Shown one piece after another: positions 47,511-58,551 of a stretch of 64,000 nucleotides of DNA. The position numbers were made by a program, and so were the translations under genes. The notes beneath the pieces are model-generated. The model had not been told where the DNA came from. It worked only from the letters and a program-made list of their open reading frames with translations, and ran no database searches. This DNA is from Lolium rigidum (lineage: Eukaryota > Streptophyta > Magnoliopsida > Poales > Poaceae): positions 37,623,144 to 37,687,143 of the forward strand of contig NC_061511.1 of assembly GCF_022539505.1 (NCBI RefSeq). Reading direction: 5' to 3'. Numbering within the stretch: the first letter of the stretch is position 1; every line of letters begins with the position of its first letter.

Positions 47511-47649
47511 GAAGCTATTTCCTTTAGATCCTGCAATTGCATCTTTTTGTTTCTTGTTTACACTAGTTTGGCATAATGGACAAGAATGAGCTTCTTATTC
47601 TATTTCCTGATTTAAAACATGGATTGTTTGATGCGAAAATTAAAAACCT

Positions 47650-48312
47650 ATGGAATCTTATTTGCATGCTGGTAGTAATATTAGTATGAACGCTTTGAAC
47701 ACCATTGTTGATAATAATATAGAAAGTTCTAAGCTTGGGGAAGCTGGTTTTCATGATCTTTTTAGTCCCCCAAGCATTGAGGAGAAAATTTTCTTTGATG
47801 ATACTTTGCCTCCTATTTATGATGATTATAATGATAGTGGTCTTTTGGTACCACCTACTATGGAGAGTAAATTTTGTTGTGATTATACTATGCCTCCTAC
47901 ACTTGATGAGAATAATAATGATAGCTACTTTGTTGAATTTGCTCCCACTACAACTAATAAAATTGATTATGCCTATGTGGAGAGTAATTATTTTATGCAT
48001 GAGACTCATGATAAGAATGCTTTATGTGATAGTTATATTGTTGAGTTTGCTCATGATGCCTCTGAAAGTTATTATGAGAGAGGAAAATATGGTTGTAGAA
48101 ATTTTCATGTTACTAAAACACCTCTCTATGTGTTGAAATTTTTCAAGCTACACTTGTTTTATCTTCCTATGCTTGCTACTTTGCTCTTCTTGAACTTGTT
48201 TATTTACAAGATTCCTATGCATAGGAAGCATGTTAGACTTAAATGTGTTTTGAATTTGCCTCTTGATGCTCTCTTTTGCTTCAAATACTATTTCTTGCGA
48301 GTGCATCATTAA
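47650..48312 (+). CDS. ORF of element W, unknown protein with C-terminal hydrophobic segment
   Basis: 220 codons. N-terminal two thirds are acidic with repeated short units (FFDDTLPPIYDDY, FCCDYTMPPTLDE; S-Y-I-V-E-F and S-Y-F-V-E-F). Residues about 160-187 form a hydrophobic segment (FYLPMLATLLFLNLFIYKIP) followed by a basic stretch, like a membrane anchor. I recognise this protein type as common in Triticeae repeat elements but not its function. An upstream ATG at 47577 opens a different short frame, so the start is uncertain. No gag, protease or RT motif is present. Confidence 0.6.
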   Translation: MESYLHAGSNISMNALNTIVDNNIESSKLGEAGFHDLFSPPSIEEKIFFDDTLPPIYDDYNDSGLLVPPTMESKFCCDYTMPPTLDENNNDSYFVEFAPTTTNKIDYAYVESNYFMHETHDKNALCDSYIVEFAHDASESYYERGKYGCRNFHVTKTPLYVLKFFKLHLFYLPMLATLLFLNLFIYKIPMHRKHVRLKCVLNLPLDALFCFKYYFLRVHH

Positions 48313-50884
48313 AACTGCTGAGCCCATCTTAATGGCTATAAAGAAAAGAACTTCTTGGGAGATAACCCATGTGTTATTTTGCTACAGTACTTTGTTTTAT
48401 ATTTGTGTCTTGGAAGTTGTTTACTACTGTAGCAACCTCTCCTTATCTTAGTTTTGTGTTTTGTTGTGCCAAGTGAAGCCTCTAATCGAAGGTTGATACT
48501 AGATTTGGATTTCTGCGCAGAAACAGATTTCTATCTGTCACGAATCTGGGCTGTTTTCTCTGTAGAAAAATCAGAAAAACATGCCAATTTACGTGCGTGT
48601 TCCTCAGATATGTACACAACTTTCATTAGTTTTGAGTTTTCTGATCTGAGTAACGGAAGTATTTATTAGAAATTCGTCTTTACGGACTGTTCTGTTTTGA
48701 CAGATTCTGCCTTTTATTTCGCATTGCTTCTTTCGCTGTGTTGGGTGGATTTCTTTGTTCCATTACCTTCCAAGTAGCTTTGAGCAATGTCCAGAAGTGT
48801 TAAGAATGATTGTGTCACCTCTGAACATGTGAGTTTTTGATTATGTACTAACCCTTCTAATGAAGTTTATGAGAAGTTTGGTGTGAAGGAAGTTTTCAAG
48901 GGTCAAGAGAGGAGGATGATATACTATGATCAAGAAGAGTGAAAGCTCTAAGCTTGGGGATGCCCCGGTGGTTCACCCCTGCATATATCAAGAAGACTCA
49001 AGCGTCTAAGCTTGGGGATGCCCAAGGCATCCCCTTCTTCATCAACAAATTATCAGGTTCCTTCTCTTGAAACTATATTTTTATTCGGTCACATCTTATG
49101 TGCTTTACTTGGAGCGTCTATATGCTTTTATTTTTGTTTGTGTTTGAATAAATTGGATTACATCATGCTTGTGTGGGAGAGAGACACGCTCCGCTGTTGC
49201 ATATGAACACATGTGTTCTTAGCTTTTAGTATTCATGGCGAAGTTTCTTCTTCGTTAAATTGTTATATGGTTGGAATTGGAAAATGATACATGTAGTAAT
49301 TGCTATAATGTCTTGGGTAATGTGATACTTGGCAATTGTTGTGCTCATGTTTAAGCTCTTGCATCATATGCTTTGCACCCATTAATAAAGAAATACATAG
49401 AGCATGCTAAAATTTGGTTTGCATAATTGGTCTCTCTAAGGTCTAGATAATTTCTAGTATTGAGTTTGAACAACAAGGAAGACGGTGTAGAGTCTTATAA
49501 TGTTTACAATATGTCTTTTATGTGAGTTTTGCTGCACCGGTTCATCCTTGTGTTTGTTTCAAATAACCTTGCTAGCCTAAGCCTTGTATCGAGAGGGAAT
49601 ACTTCTCATGCATCCAAATACTTGAGCCAACCACTATGCCATTTGTGTCCACCATACCTACCTACTACATGGTATTTCTCCGCCATTCCAAAGTAAATTG
49701 CTTGAGTGCTACCTTTAAAATTCCATCATTCACCTTTGCAATATATAGCTCATGGGACAAATAGCTTAAAAACTATTGTGGTATTGAATATGTAATTATG
49801 CACTTTATCTCTTATTAAGTTGCTTGTTGTGCGATAACCATGTTTATCGGGGACGCCATCAACTACTCTTTGTTGAATTTCATGTGAGTTGCTATGCATG
49901 TTCGTCTTGTCTCGAAGTAAGAGCGATCTACCACCTTATGGTTAAGCATGCATATTGTTAGAGAAGAACATTGGGCCGCTAACTAAAGCCATGATCCATG
50001 GTGGAAGTTTCAGCTTTGGACATATATCCTCAATCTCAAATGAGAAAATTATTAATTGTTGTTACATGCTTATGCATAAAAGAGGAGTCCATTATCTGTT
50101 GTCTATGTTGTCCCGGTATGGATGTCTAAGTTGAGAATAATCAATAGCGAGAAATCCAATGCGAGCTTTCTCCTTAGACCTTTGTACAGGCGGCATAGAG
50201 GTACCCCTTTGTGACACTTGGTTAAAACATGTGCATTGTGATGATCCGGTAGTCCAAGCTAATTAGGACAAGGTGCGGGCACTATTAGTATACTATGCAT
50301 GAGGCTTGCAACTTATAAGATATAATTTACATGATACATATGCTTTATTACTACCGTTGACAAAATTGTTTCATGTTTTCAAAATCAAATCTCTAGCACA
50401 AATATAGCAATCGATGCTTTCCTCTTTGAAGGACCATTCTTTTACTTTTATTGTTGAGTCAGTTCACCTATTTCTCTCCACCTCAAGAAGCAAACACTTG
50501 TGTGAACTGTGCATTGATTCCTACATACTTGCATATTGCACTTATTATATTACTCTATGTTGACAATATCCATGAGATATACATGTTATAAGTTGAAAGC
50601 AACCGCTGAAACTTAATCTTCCTTTGTGTTGCTTCAATGCCTTTACTATGAATTATTGCTTTATGAGTTAACTCTTATGCAAGACTTATTGATGCTTGTC
50701 TTGAAGTGCTATTCATGAAAAATCTTTGCTATATGATTCACTTGTTTACTCATGTCGTATATATTGTTTTGATCGCTGCATTCACTACATATGCTTTACA
50801 AATAGTATGATCAAGGTTATGATGGCATGTCACTCCAGAAATTATCTGTGTTATCGTTTTACCCGCTCGGGACGAGCAGAACTA
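48313..50884 (+). other. Non-coding 3' internal region of element W
   Basis: No supported coding region. The phrase CTAAGCTTGGGGATGCCC occurs near 48948 and 49007, and again as the polypurine tract at 50882-50897, so the tract is repeated inside the element. Confidence 0.6.
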
Positions 50885-50897
50885 AGCTTGGGGATGC

Positions 50898-52413
50898 TGA
50901 TACGTCTCCGACGTATCGATAATTTCTTATGTTCCATGCCACATTATTGATGTTATCTACATGTTTTATGCACACTTTATGTCATATTCGTGCATTTTCT
51001 GGAACTAACCTATTAACAAGATGCCGAAGTGCCAGCTCCTGTTTTCGCTGTTTTTGGTTTCAGAAATCCTAGTAACGAAATATTCTCGGAATCGGACGAA
51101 ATCAACGCCCAAGTTCCTATTTTCATCGGAAGCATCCAGTAACACCCGGAAGGACCGCAGGGGGGCACCGGGCCCCTGCACCATAGGCCGGCGCGGCCCA
51201 GGCCCTGGCCGCGTCGCCCTATGGTGTCGTCGCCCTTCGACCCTCCTCGCGCCGCCTCTTCGCCTATTTAAAGCCCCCGGATCGAAAACCCCGAGAAGTT
51301 CGACGAAAACCACAGAAACCTTCCGCAGCCGCCGCCATCGCGAGGCCAAGATCTGGGGGACAGGAGTCTCTGTTCCGGCACGCTGCCGGAGCGGGGAAGT
51401 GCCCCCGGAAGGCTCCTCCATTGACACCGCTGCCATCTCCACCGCCATCTTCATCACCGCTGCTGCTCCCATGAGGAGGGAGTAGTTCTCCATCGAGGCT
51501 CGGGGCTGTACCGGTAGCTATGTGGTTCATCTCTCCCATGTACCTCAATACAATAATCTCATGAGCTGCTTTACATGATTGAGATTCATATGAGTTTGTA
51601 TCACAATTTATCTATGTGCTACTCTAGCAATGTTATTAAAGTAGTTTTATTCCTCCCGCACGTGTGTAAAGGTGACAAGTGTGTGCACCGTGTTAGTACT
51701 TGGTTTATGCTATGATCATGATCTCTTGTAGATTATGAAGTTAATTATTGCTATGATGGTATTGATGTGATCTATTCCTCCTACATATGCATGAAGGTGA
51801 CAATGTGCATGCTATGTTAGTACTTGGTTTAGTTGTATTGATCTATCTTACACTATAAGGTTACTAAAACATGAACATTATTGTGGAGCTTGTTAACTCC
51901 GGCATTGAGGGTTCGTGTAATCCTACGCAATGTGTTCATCATCCAACAAGAGTGTAGAGTATGCATTTATCTATTCTGTTATGTGATCAATGTTGAGAGT
52001 GTCCACTAGTGAAAGTCTAATCCCTAGGCCTTGTTCCTAAATACTCGCTGCGTTACTACCGCTTGTTTACTCGTTTTACCGTGTTACTACTCGTCGCAAT
52101 ACTACCACCATCAACTACACGCCAGCAAGCTATTTTCTCGGCACCGTTGCTACTCGCTCATACTTATTTATACCACCTGTATTTCACTATCTCTTCGCCG
52201 AACTAGTGCACCTATTAGGTGTGTTGGGGACACAAGAGACTTCTTGCTTTGTGGTTGCAGGGTTGCATGAGAGGGATATCTTTGACCTCTTCCTCCCCGA
52301 GTTCGATAAACCTTGGGTGATCCACTTAAGGGAAAACTTGCTGCTGTTCTACAAACCTCTGCTCTTGGAGGCCCAACACTGTCTACAGGAAAGGAGGGGG
52401 AACGTAGACATCA
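50898..52413 (+). repeat. 3' LTR of element W (1516 bp)
   Basis: Near-identical to 45812-47324. Differences cluster at 52040-52160, where this copy reads CTCG at several places against CCG or CTG in the other LTR. Confidence 0.92.
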
Positions 52414-52858
52414 CACTGCTGGAGAACCCATGGACCTGCCCCTGCACCCCTAGATGAGGCACCATGTGGATCACCTGGACTTCATGCTGTACCACACTCA
52501 GCAGGATCTGGACAACGCCCGCGCCTACGCCAACCAGACTCACCTTGCACTAGCAAATCATGCTGATGCAATCAAGATGCTTGCCAAGGACCGCAAGACC
52601 CTCCGCCTGCAGCGTGCCAAGAAGAACGCTACCATCACGCGCCTTCGCGCTAGGATAGCATCCTTGGAGGCCACTGTCAAGGCCCAAGAGGACCAGCTGA
52701 ATGAGATGGAAGAAGACGGTGAAGACCTTCAGGGAGGAGAAGCCTTCCTGAGTGATGATGATGACTTCAAGGAGGATGAGAACACCGAGGAGGAAGACTA
52801 CGAGTTCCTGGAGGCCGGAGAAGATGACTTTATCCCGATCGATGTGGATGATGAGTAG
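52414..52858 (+). CDS. T2 ORF upstream of gag, C-terminal part
   Basis: Continues the frame of 45466-45811 after the W insertion. A TAG at 52451-52453 interrupts it, directly before an ATG at 52454. The open part encodes about 134 residues: a likely coiled coil with heptad-like Leu/Ala/Arg spacing (LAKDRKTLRLQRAKKNATIT, then RARIASLEATVKAQEDQLNE) and a strongly acidic tail (EDENTEEEDYEFLEAGEDDF), stop TAG at 52856-52858. T1's version (10471-10947) is shorter and lacks this tail. Coiled coil plus acidic tail suggests a protein-protein interaction role; this is inference. Confidence 0.6.
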
Positions 52859-53089
52859 TTGCACTTGATCACTTGAGTAGGTGTGAGTTTGTATCCCGTC
52901 CTTTGTATCGTAGCACGAGTAAATGGTTCTTAAAACCATGGAGGTGTTAGCTTGTAATATGTGATGTTTGAATGAATGAATGTGTGTTTGTGTTTACCAT
53001 CCAAAGAATTCAAGATTTAAATTTTTGAACCGACTCAAAATAAGCCATAGAAATTTCCCTCTCATCTCATGATCTATTTCCATGTTCAG

Positions 53090-55153
53090 ATGGCCCCTCC
53101 AACTCGCAGCGCAAGTCAAGATGCCATGATGCAACTGCTGCAGACTTTGATGGCTGATAGAGAAGCTGAAAAAGCCGAAAGACAGGCCAATCTTGCTGCA
53201 CTATAACAGCTAGCTCAGAACAATCAAGGCCATGGAAACCATGATCACCCAGGATCAAAACTCAAGAACTTTCAAAACACTAATCCCCCTGTTTTCAGCA
53301 AAACTGAAGAAACCCTGGATGCCGATGATTGGCTCCAGACTATGGAAAACAATCTAGAAGTAGCGGGAGTTGAGGACAATGAGAAAGTGCTGTTTGCCAC
53401 GCACTACTTAGCAGGACCAGCAAGAGCTTGGTGGACAAGCACCCGTGCCATGAATGCAGGACAATTCATAACTTGGGCAGATTTCAAGCTCAAGTTCAGC
53501 AAGTACCATGTGCCCCCAGGTCTGATAAAGAAGATGAGGGATGAATTCCGTGAATTAAAGCAAGGCCGGATGCCGGTGGTAGAATACCGCGACAGGTTCC
53601 TCACCCTGTCAAGGTACGCCCCCGATGAAACCGACACCACAGAAAAGAGAAAGGAGAGATTCTCGAATGGTCCGCATGATGAGATGCAGACAGTCTTGGT
53701 CAATATCCCCTTCACCGACCTTGAAGCCCTAGTGGATTCCGCCATCCAGTTGGAAGGCAAACTTCACCAAGCCAACGAGAACCGCAAACGCCGCATGATG
53801 CACCAAAGTGGGCCCAGCAACCCTCAGAAGTATCGCCCCAGCTCAAGCGGAGGTTTCACCCCCAGGAACAACAAGCCCAATGCACCGATGTCACGTCCGG
53901 GTTTTCAGAACCGGAGTGGAGGAAACCCCAGGCCAGGAGGCTACCACAACAACAACAACTTCAACCGCGCTCCGCCAAGAGCCCCCAACAACAACAGCAA
54001 CACCAACACCGCTCCGAGGACTGGGAGCAACGCCATCCCCGTCACCCCCAAGGACAAGTCCACCATCACTTGTTACGAGTGTGGAGTCATGGGACACTAC
54101 TCCAATGAGTGCCCCAAAAGGTTAGCCAAGAATGCCGCCAACGCCGCTGCACCTGCTCAGCAGCAACGCCGTGTCTCCACCGGCATGAAGTTCACCCCCA
54201 AGAACCCCAACAACCGCAACGGTCGCCTCTACCACATGAACGCCGAGGAAGCCCAGGAAGCACCAGACGTGGTGCTGGGTATGTTCTCTGTTAATTCAGT
54301 ACCTGCACGAGTGTTGTTTGATTCCGGGGCATCACATTCATTTGTCACTGAAGATTTTGCATGCACAAGTAAAATTCAACCAATCAGTTTGAAGCATGTC
54401 ATGATAGTCCAAATACCTGGTTCGACTACAAAAGCTAGAAAAATTTGCAAAGATGTGCCTATCAGAATGCATGCAGTAGATTTTTATGCAAATTTGATTG
54501 TTCTGGGAACAAAAGGTTTGGAAGTAGTACTGGGTATGGATTGGATGTCGAAACATCATGGATTAATTGATTGTGCCAAGAAGGCCATCACCATGACTAG
54601 TAGCACCGGAATATTAGTAGAGCATGTATCTGAAAGGCTGCCCAGAAAGTTTACCTGCAACCGCAGTATAGCCCAGCCAACCTTGGATCAGATCAGGGTC
54701 GTCTGTCGATACCCTGATGTGTTTCCTGATGATTTACCTGGTATGCCCCCAGATCGGGATATCGAGTTTATCATTGAGCTAATCCCTGGAACCGGACCTA
54801 TAACCCAGAGAGCCTATAGCATGAACCCCGCAGAGTTAGTCGAACTAAAGAAGCAACTGGATGATATGCTAGCCAAAGGTTTGATCCAACCAAGTGCCTC
54901 GCCCTGGAGATCCCCAGTTTTGTTTGTGGATAAGAAGGACGGTGCCACTCGTTTATGTACGGATTACCGTAAGCTTAACGATGTCACCATCAAGAACAAG
55001 TACCCCTGCCAAAGATAGAAGACCTGTTTGACCAGCTGGCCGGTGCCAAAGTGTTCTCTAAGATTGATCTTAGGACTGGTTACCACCAACTGAAGATCCG
55101 TGCCACAGATATTCCTAAGACTGCCTTTACCACCCGATATGGATTGTACGAGT
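53090..55153 (+). pseudogene. T2 gag-pol, first part: gag, protease and start of RT
   Basis: ATG at 53090 (MAPPTRSASQDAMM). gag core ([40 protein letters not shown]), Asn/Pro-rich linker, zinc knuckle [14 protein letters not shown] (54071-54112), aspartic protease motif [10 protein letters not shown] (active Asp at 54320) and the start of RT ([20 protein letters not shown], about 54920-54970). As read it is broken by a TAA at 53204-53206 (a CAA to TAA change would explain it) and by lost C bases in C-runs at about 55003-55010. The frame afterwards continues to the G3 joint at 55153. gag and pol share one frame, as in many Tekay/Del elements. Confidence 0.93.
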
Positions 55154-56321
55154 TGTTGCTGCCAAAACCCACCGGCGGGTAGCGACGGGCAACACCGTAG
55201 AGCCGGGAACAACCTAGGGCTGCGGCTGGCCGAGGTCCCTCCGAGCGACGGCCCGCAAAGCCTCTGGTACACACGTCCGATGCTGATGCAAGGGCGTGCC
55301 ACCCGACCTATACCTGGTCAGGAAGGTGATGGAGATGCCTCGCTTAGTTTCCTGCATGGCATACACGTAAACATTAAATACGAGCCTCGATCGGCTCTCG
55401 AGTTATCCCGTGAATCGGCTCAAGGAGCCGATCCACCCATGATTCGTACGAGGTGCACGAATATATGGTGGTCCTGCTTGATCAAGATAAAGCTAATGAG
55501 ATCTACGATGATTTAGGGTTTTCACCGCATAATCGGATCATCCTACTCACGATTGGGCCTCGCGGCCACGCACGGTGATCGTAAGCCGATCCTAGATAGG
55601 GCCTAAAAACCAACACGAGGTTGATCCCCGGAACATCCTCGTCTAGGACTAGCAAACGACACCCTACGTGCCGCTGGATCCTCCAACCCTTTGTAAGGCC
55701 TAACTATTGCAGATATTAAACTAATCCTTGATGAACAAGGAGCAACCGTAACGGATCGGATCTACTAAATAATGATCAAGCGGGTGTCGCCCCTACACCT
55801 AAGATAGGTGTAAGGGCGGCTAGATATGCAAGGGTTGCACTACGATAGCATGTTACACGAAGAACTATGCTAACCCTAACACATCTATGATAACTACGTT
55901 GCTCGCCATCAAAAAGGCTTCAGTACGAGCAACGCATGAACAACATGAAGCTTGTGCTGCCTAGATCGCAAGATGCGATCTAGGCAGCATGATGCTTACC
56001 GGTAGAAAACCCTCGAGACGAAGGAGTTGGCGATGCGCCGAGATTGATTTGTTGGTTGAACGTTGGTTGTTGTTTATTTCATAAACCCTAGATACATATT
56101 TATAGTCCAAGGGACTTTCTAACGTGGGAATAATCCCCACCGTGCACGATACAAACTCTAACTTTTAATCTAAGATACAATCTACCATAATTAAAGATAC
56201 ACGGGCAATCTAGCCCAAAACTCTTCGTGCAAGGCCGCTTCAGAGATCTTCCACGTGTAATCTTCCGAGCCCATCTCCCTTACGGCCCACCTCCTGATTT
56301 GGCCAAAATCTGGTGATAACA
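55154..56321 (-). repeat. 3' LTR of G3
   Basis: 1168 bp, from TGTTGCTGCCAAAACCC to CTGGTGATAACA on the plus strand. Hairpin 2 arms are CGTTGCTCG (55897-55905) and CGAGCAACG (55926-55934). Confidence 0.94.
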
Positions 56322-56520
56322 CATGCCCCCCTGGTTTTGGCAATGATAATTTCAAAACCACTCGTTTTTCCTTCGAAGGGTCATGTCGTGGCGGAAGCGG
56401 CACTGTCGCAGTATTCTTCATAATGATGCCCTGTCTTTCCAGCTTCTCTGCAAAATTCGATAGCTTTGGCATCACTTCCTCGGAAACTGCAATAGCATTA
56501 AATTTCCACCAGATTTCTCA

Positions 56521-56528
56521 TTATTTAT
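56521..56528 (+). promoter_or_regulatory. TATA-like box of the antisense ORF in G3
   Basis: TTATTTAT 82-89 bases before the ATG at 56610, conserved in place with G2. Confidence 0.5.
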
Positions 56529-56609
56529 CCGTGCCGATCGATTAGCCCTCTTCATCCCCTTCCTCTGTTCTAGCTATCGGCACCAAAAAAACCCTCTTCT
56601 CCCTCAGCC

Positions 56610-57161
56610 ATGTCGTCTTCTTCCTCCTCTTCCGTCTCTCTCCAATCCTCTTCCTCAAGCGAGTTGGTTCCAGAGCACGACCAGATGGAGGCGTACAACC
56701 GCCGGGCTCCCAAACATTGGGACAAGCGGGAGTGGGACTTCGACTTTGTGCCGGAGGGTGAGGACCTCGTCTGGTCAGATGGGGCCATGCCCCTAACCGA
56801 CGGGGAAGATGACCTCCGGTACCTGGTTGACGGAGCACTGGAGGCGGAGAGCGATGACGACGACCCTCCCTTCCGGGGCAAATTCACCTCCGTCACCAAA
56901 GAAGAAGAGGACGATGAAGAAGAAGACGTCTCCTCCGACCTGAAGAAGGAACAGGAGGACGACACCTCCTCCGACGAACCACCACCAAAGCGTATCCGGG
57001 GCTGGGCTTGGTCAGACAAGGATGATGATGATGACGAGGAGGAGGCCTCTGCTGAAGGTCACAGTAGCAGCAACGAAGAACTCGCCGACAGCAGCAATGG
57101 CGGTAGCTACCTCGCGACGACAGCAACGACAGCAACAGCCCTTAGAGTAGGGATTTGCTAG
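56610..57161 (+). CDS. Antisense acidic Ser-rich accessory ORF of G3
   Basis: 183 codons, intact, opposite to gag. Starts MSSSSSSSVSLQSSSSS. A middle part with Trp and acidic residues (HWDKREWDFDFVPEGEDLVW) is followed by PLTDGEDDLRYL and ESDDD, acidic runs, SSDEPPPKRIRGWAWSDKDD and SSSNEELADSS. The LTDGE...LR.L...E.ESDDD and SDEPP.KR motifs are shared with G1 despite strong divergence elsewhere, which supports a coding role. It has its own TATA-like box and an AT-rich, poly(A)-like 3' flank (ATTTTATTATCAATGAAAAC near 57220). Charge pattern suggests a nuclear or nucleic-acid-linked regulator; the function is not known. Confidence 0.72.
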   Translation: MSSSSSSSVSLQSSSSSELVPEHDQMEAYNRRAPKHWDKREWDFDFVPEGEDLVWSDGAMPLTDGEDDLRYLVDGALEAESDDDDPPFRGKFTSVTKEEEDDEEEDVSSDLKKEQEDDTSSDEPPPKRIRGWAWSDKDDDDDEEEASAEGHSSSNEELADSSNGGSYLATTATTATALRVGIC

Positions 57162-58551
57162 CATAGGGTTGGCAGTAGTAATCCTTTCCCTTTTGTTGAA
57201 CAATCGGCTTCTCCTTGTAAGAAATTTTATTATCAATGAAAACTTCTTTTGACTTTGCCGATGTCCTGTATGCTGATTCAGCCGATTTTCCCTGATCTGA
57301 CTTTGTCGACCGTTAACCCAATCAATGTCCAATGACTGATGGTAACGCATCGGTCTCTCACGATGATCTGCGAGACAGGTCAATTCAGTCATCCCTCCAA
57401 ATTAGCCAGTCTTACCGATGATGATAGCACTGCCGATCGCGATGAAGCCGTGGGTTTAGTCTTGAGCAGTGTCTTTACAAGGACCCCGGAACTGCCGCCG
57501 AATCAGCTTGGATGCTAAAGCCGATACCTCTGTAGCAAAAGCACCCCTTTTCAGAACAGTTGCGATGTAGAGCCAGCCGATTCCAACCAAATTTGCTCTC
57601 CAGAGCCAAGAAACTTTCAGGCGAGTTGCCCCCCAAGCCTCACCCAAGGCGGGAATAGTGATGAATCAACCAAACACGTTACCATTGGCTTCCAAGTTAT
57701 TAATATGGAACAAGCCGATTCCAACGAAATCGGCTCTCCAAAACAAAGATATTTGAGGGCGAGCTGCCCCCCGAGCCTCAATCAAGGCGAGAATACCGGC
57801 ATCGATGCACAGATCAAACAAAAAGGCTCTGACCTTAGGTAATCTGGTAATCCGAGACAGCCACCATGAAGAATCAGCCAGACTTGCCCCCAACGATCAG
57901 TTTCCTTCCACTGGGCGCCGATGTTGTAGATGAAACACCAACAGCTTAACTGACACAAAAGGTTGACCATCTTGGCGACAATGTGAGCCCTGAGCACATA
58001 GCCAGTAGGTCTTGGTCTTGTGTAACTGTACTAGAGTCGATGGCTGCGCATCGGCTGTATGTTGTTATGAAATTTTTTTTTTACTGGCCGATTTTTCCTA
58101 ATCGGCCCATAATGTTTCACTGCGCACATGTTTACACATGTTTATCTGCCTATATGCCCCCCGAGCCGAATCTGCCAGGTGACTGCAGATATCGGCTTTG
58201 TGGTTAGCCAAAGCACTGTACTTGCACGTCGGCTCCGCGAGGATTCGTGCTGACTTTTATCCGCCGACGTGGCCGCTGCCCGGTAGATCGATGTTGAACA
58301 CAAGCAGAACATGTGGTGAAGATAATTTTGGCCGATTGCTGGAATCGGCCTCCATATCGATTGAAGCGCTGACTGAAGGTTCTGTAATGCCCCTTCATAA
58401 TTTTTGGGGCCGATCACAAGGATCAGCCTCGCCCCGTTTGCTCATCGGTTTGTTCTTGCTACTCGGTCAGGCTGGTGGATAAAACCAGCCCAATCTCTGA
58501 CCTTATCATGTTGATGCGCTTGCTGTCGTCCACCTTGAGTGCATCGTGTAA
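57162..58551. other. Non-coding middle of G3
   Basis: No supported coding region. Many GCCGAT/ATCGGC words, often as inverted pairs (for example near 58085-58105 and 58328-58350). Confidence 0.6.

Larger units (their letters stand above)
45812..52413 (+). mobile_element. Element W: WHAM/Sabrina-type non-autonomous LTR retrotransposon, complete
   Basis: Plus strand. LTRs 45812-47324 and 50898-52413, PBS of tRNA-Asp type at 47335, one ORF (47650-48312), long non-coding 3' part and polypurine tract AGCTTGGGGATGC (50885-50897). No gag or pol motifs were found, so it is non-autonomous. Flanks are catcg (45807-45811) and cactg (52414-52418); they differ in the way CTG is often altered in this window, so they probably are the same target duplication. 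The family name is from memory of Triticeae elements and not checked. Confidence 0.88.

Noticed and set aside
55140..55302. A minus-strand start extending the G3 gag into the LTR (MARPCISIG...)
   Set aside because: The frame begins in LTR sequence and appears identically in both G3 LTRs. The gag start used is the ATG at 61243, conserved with G2 at 44030.
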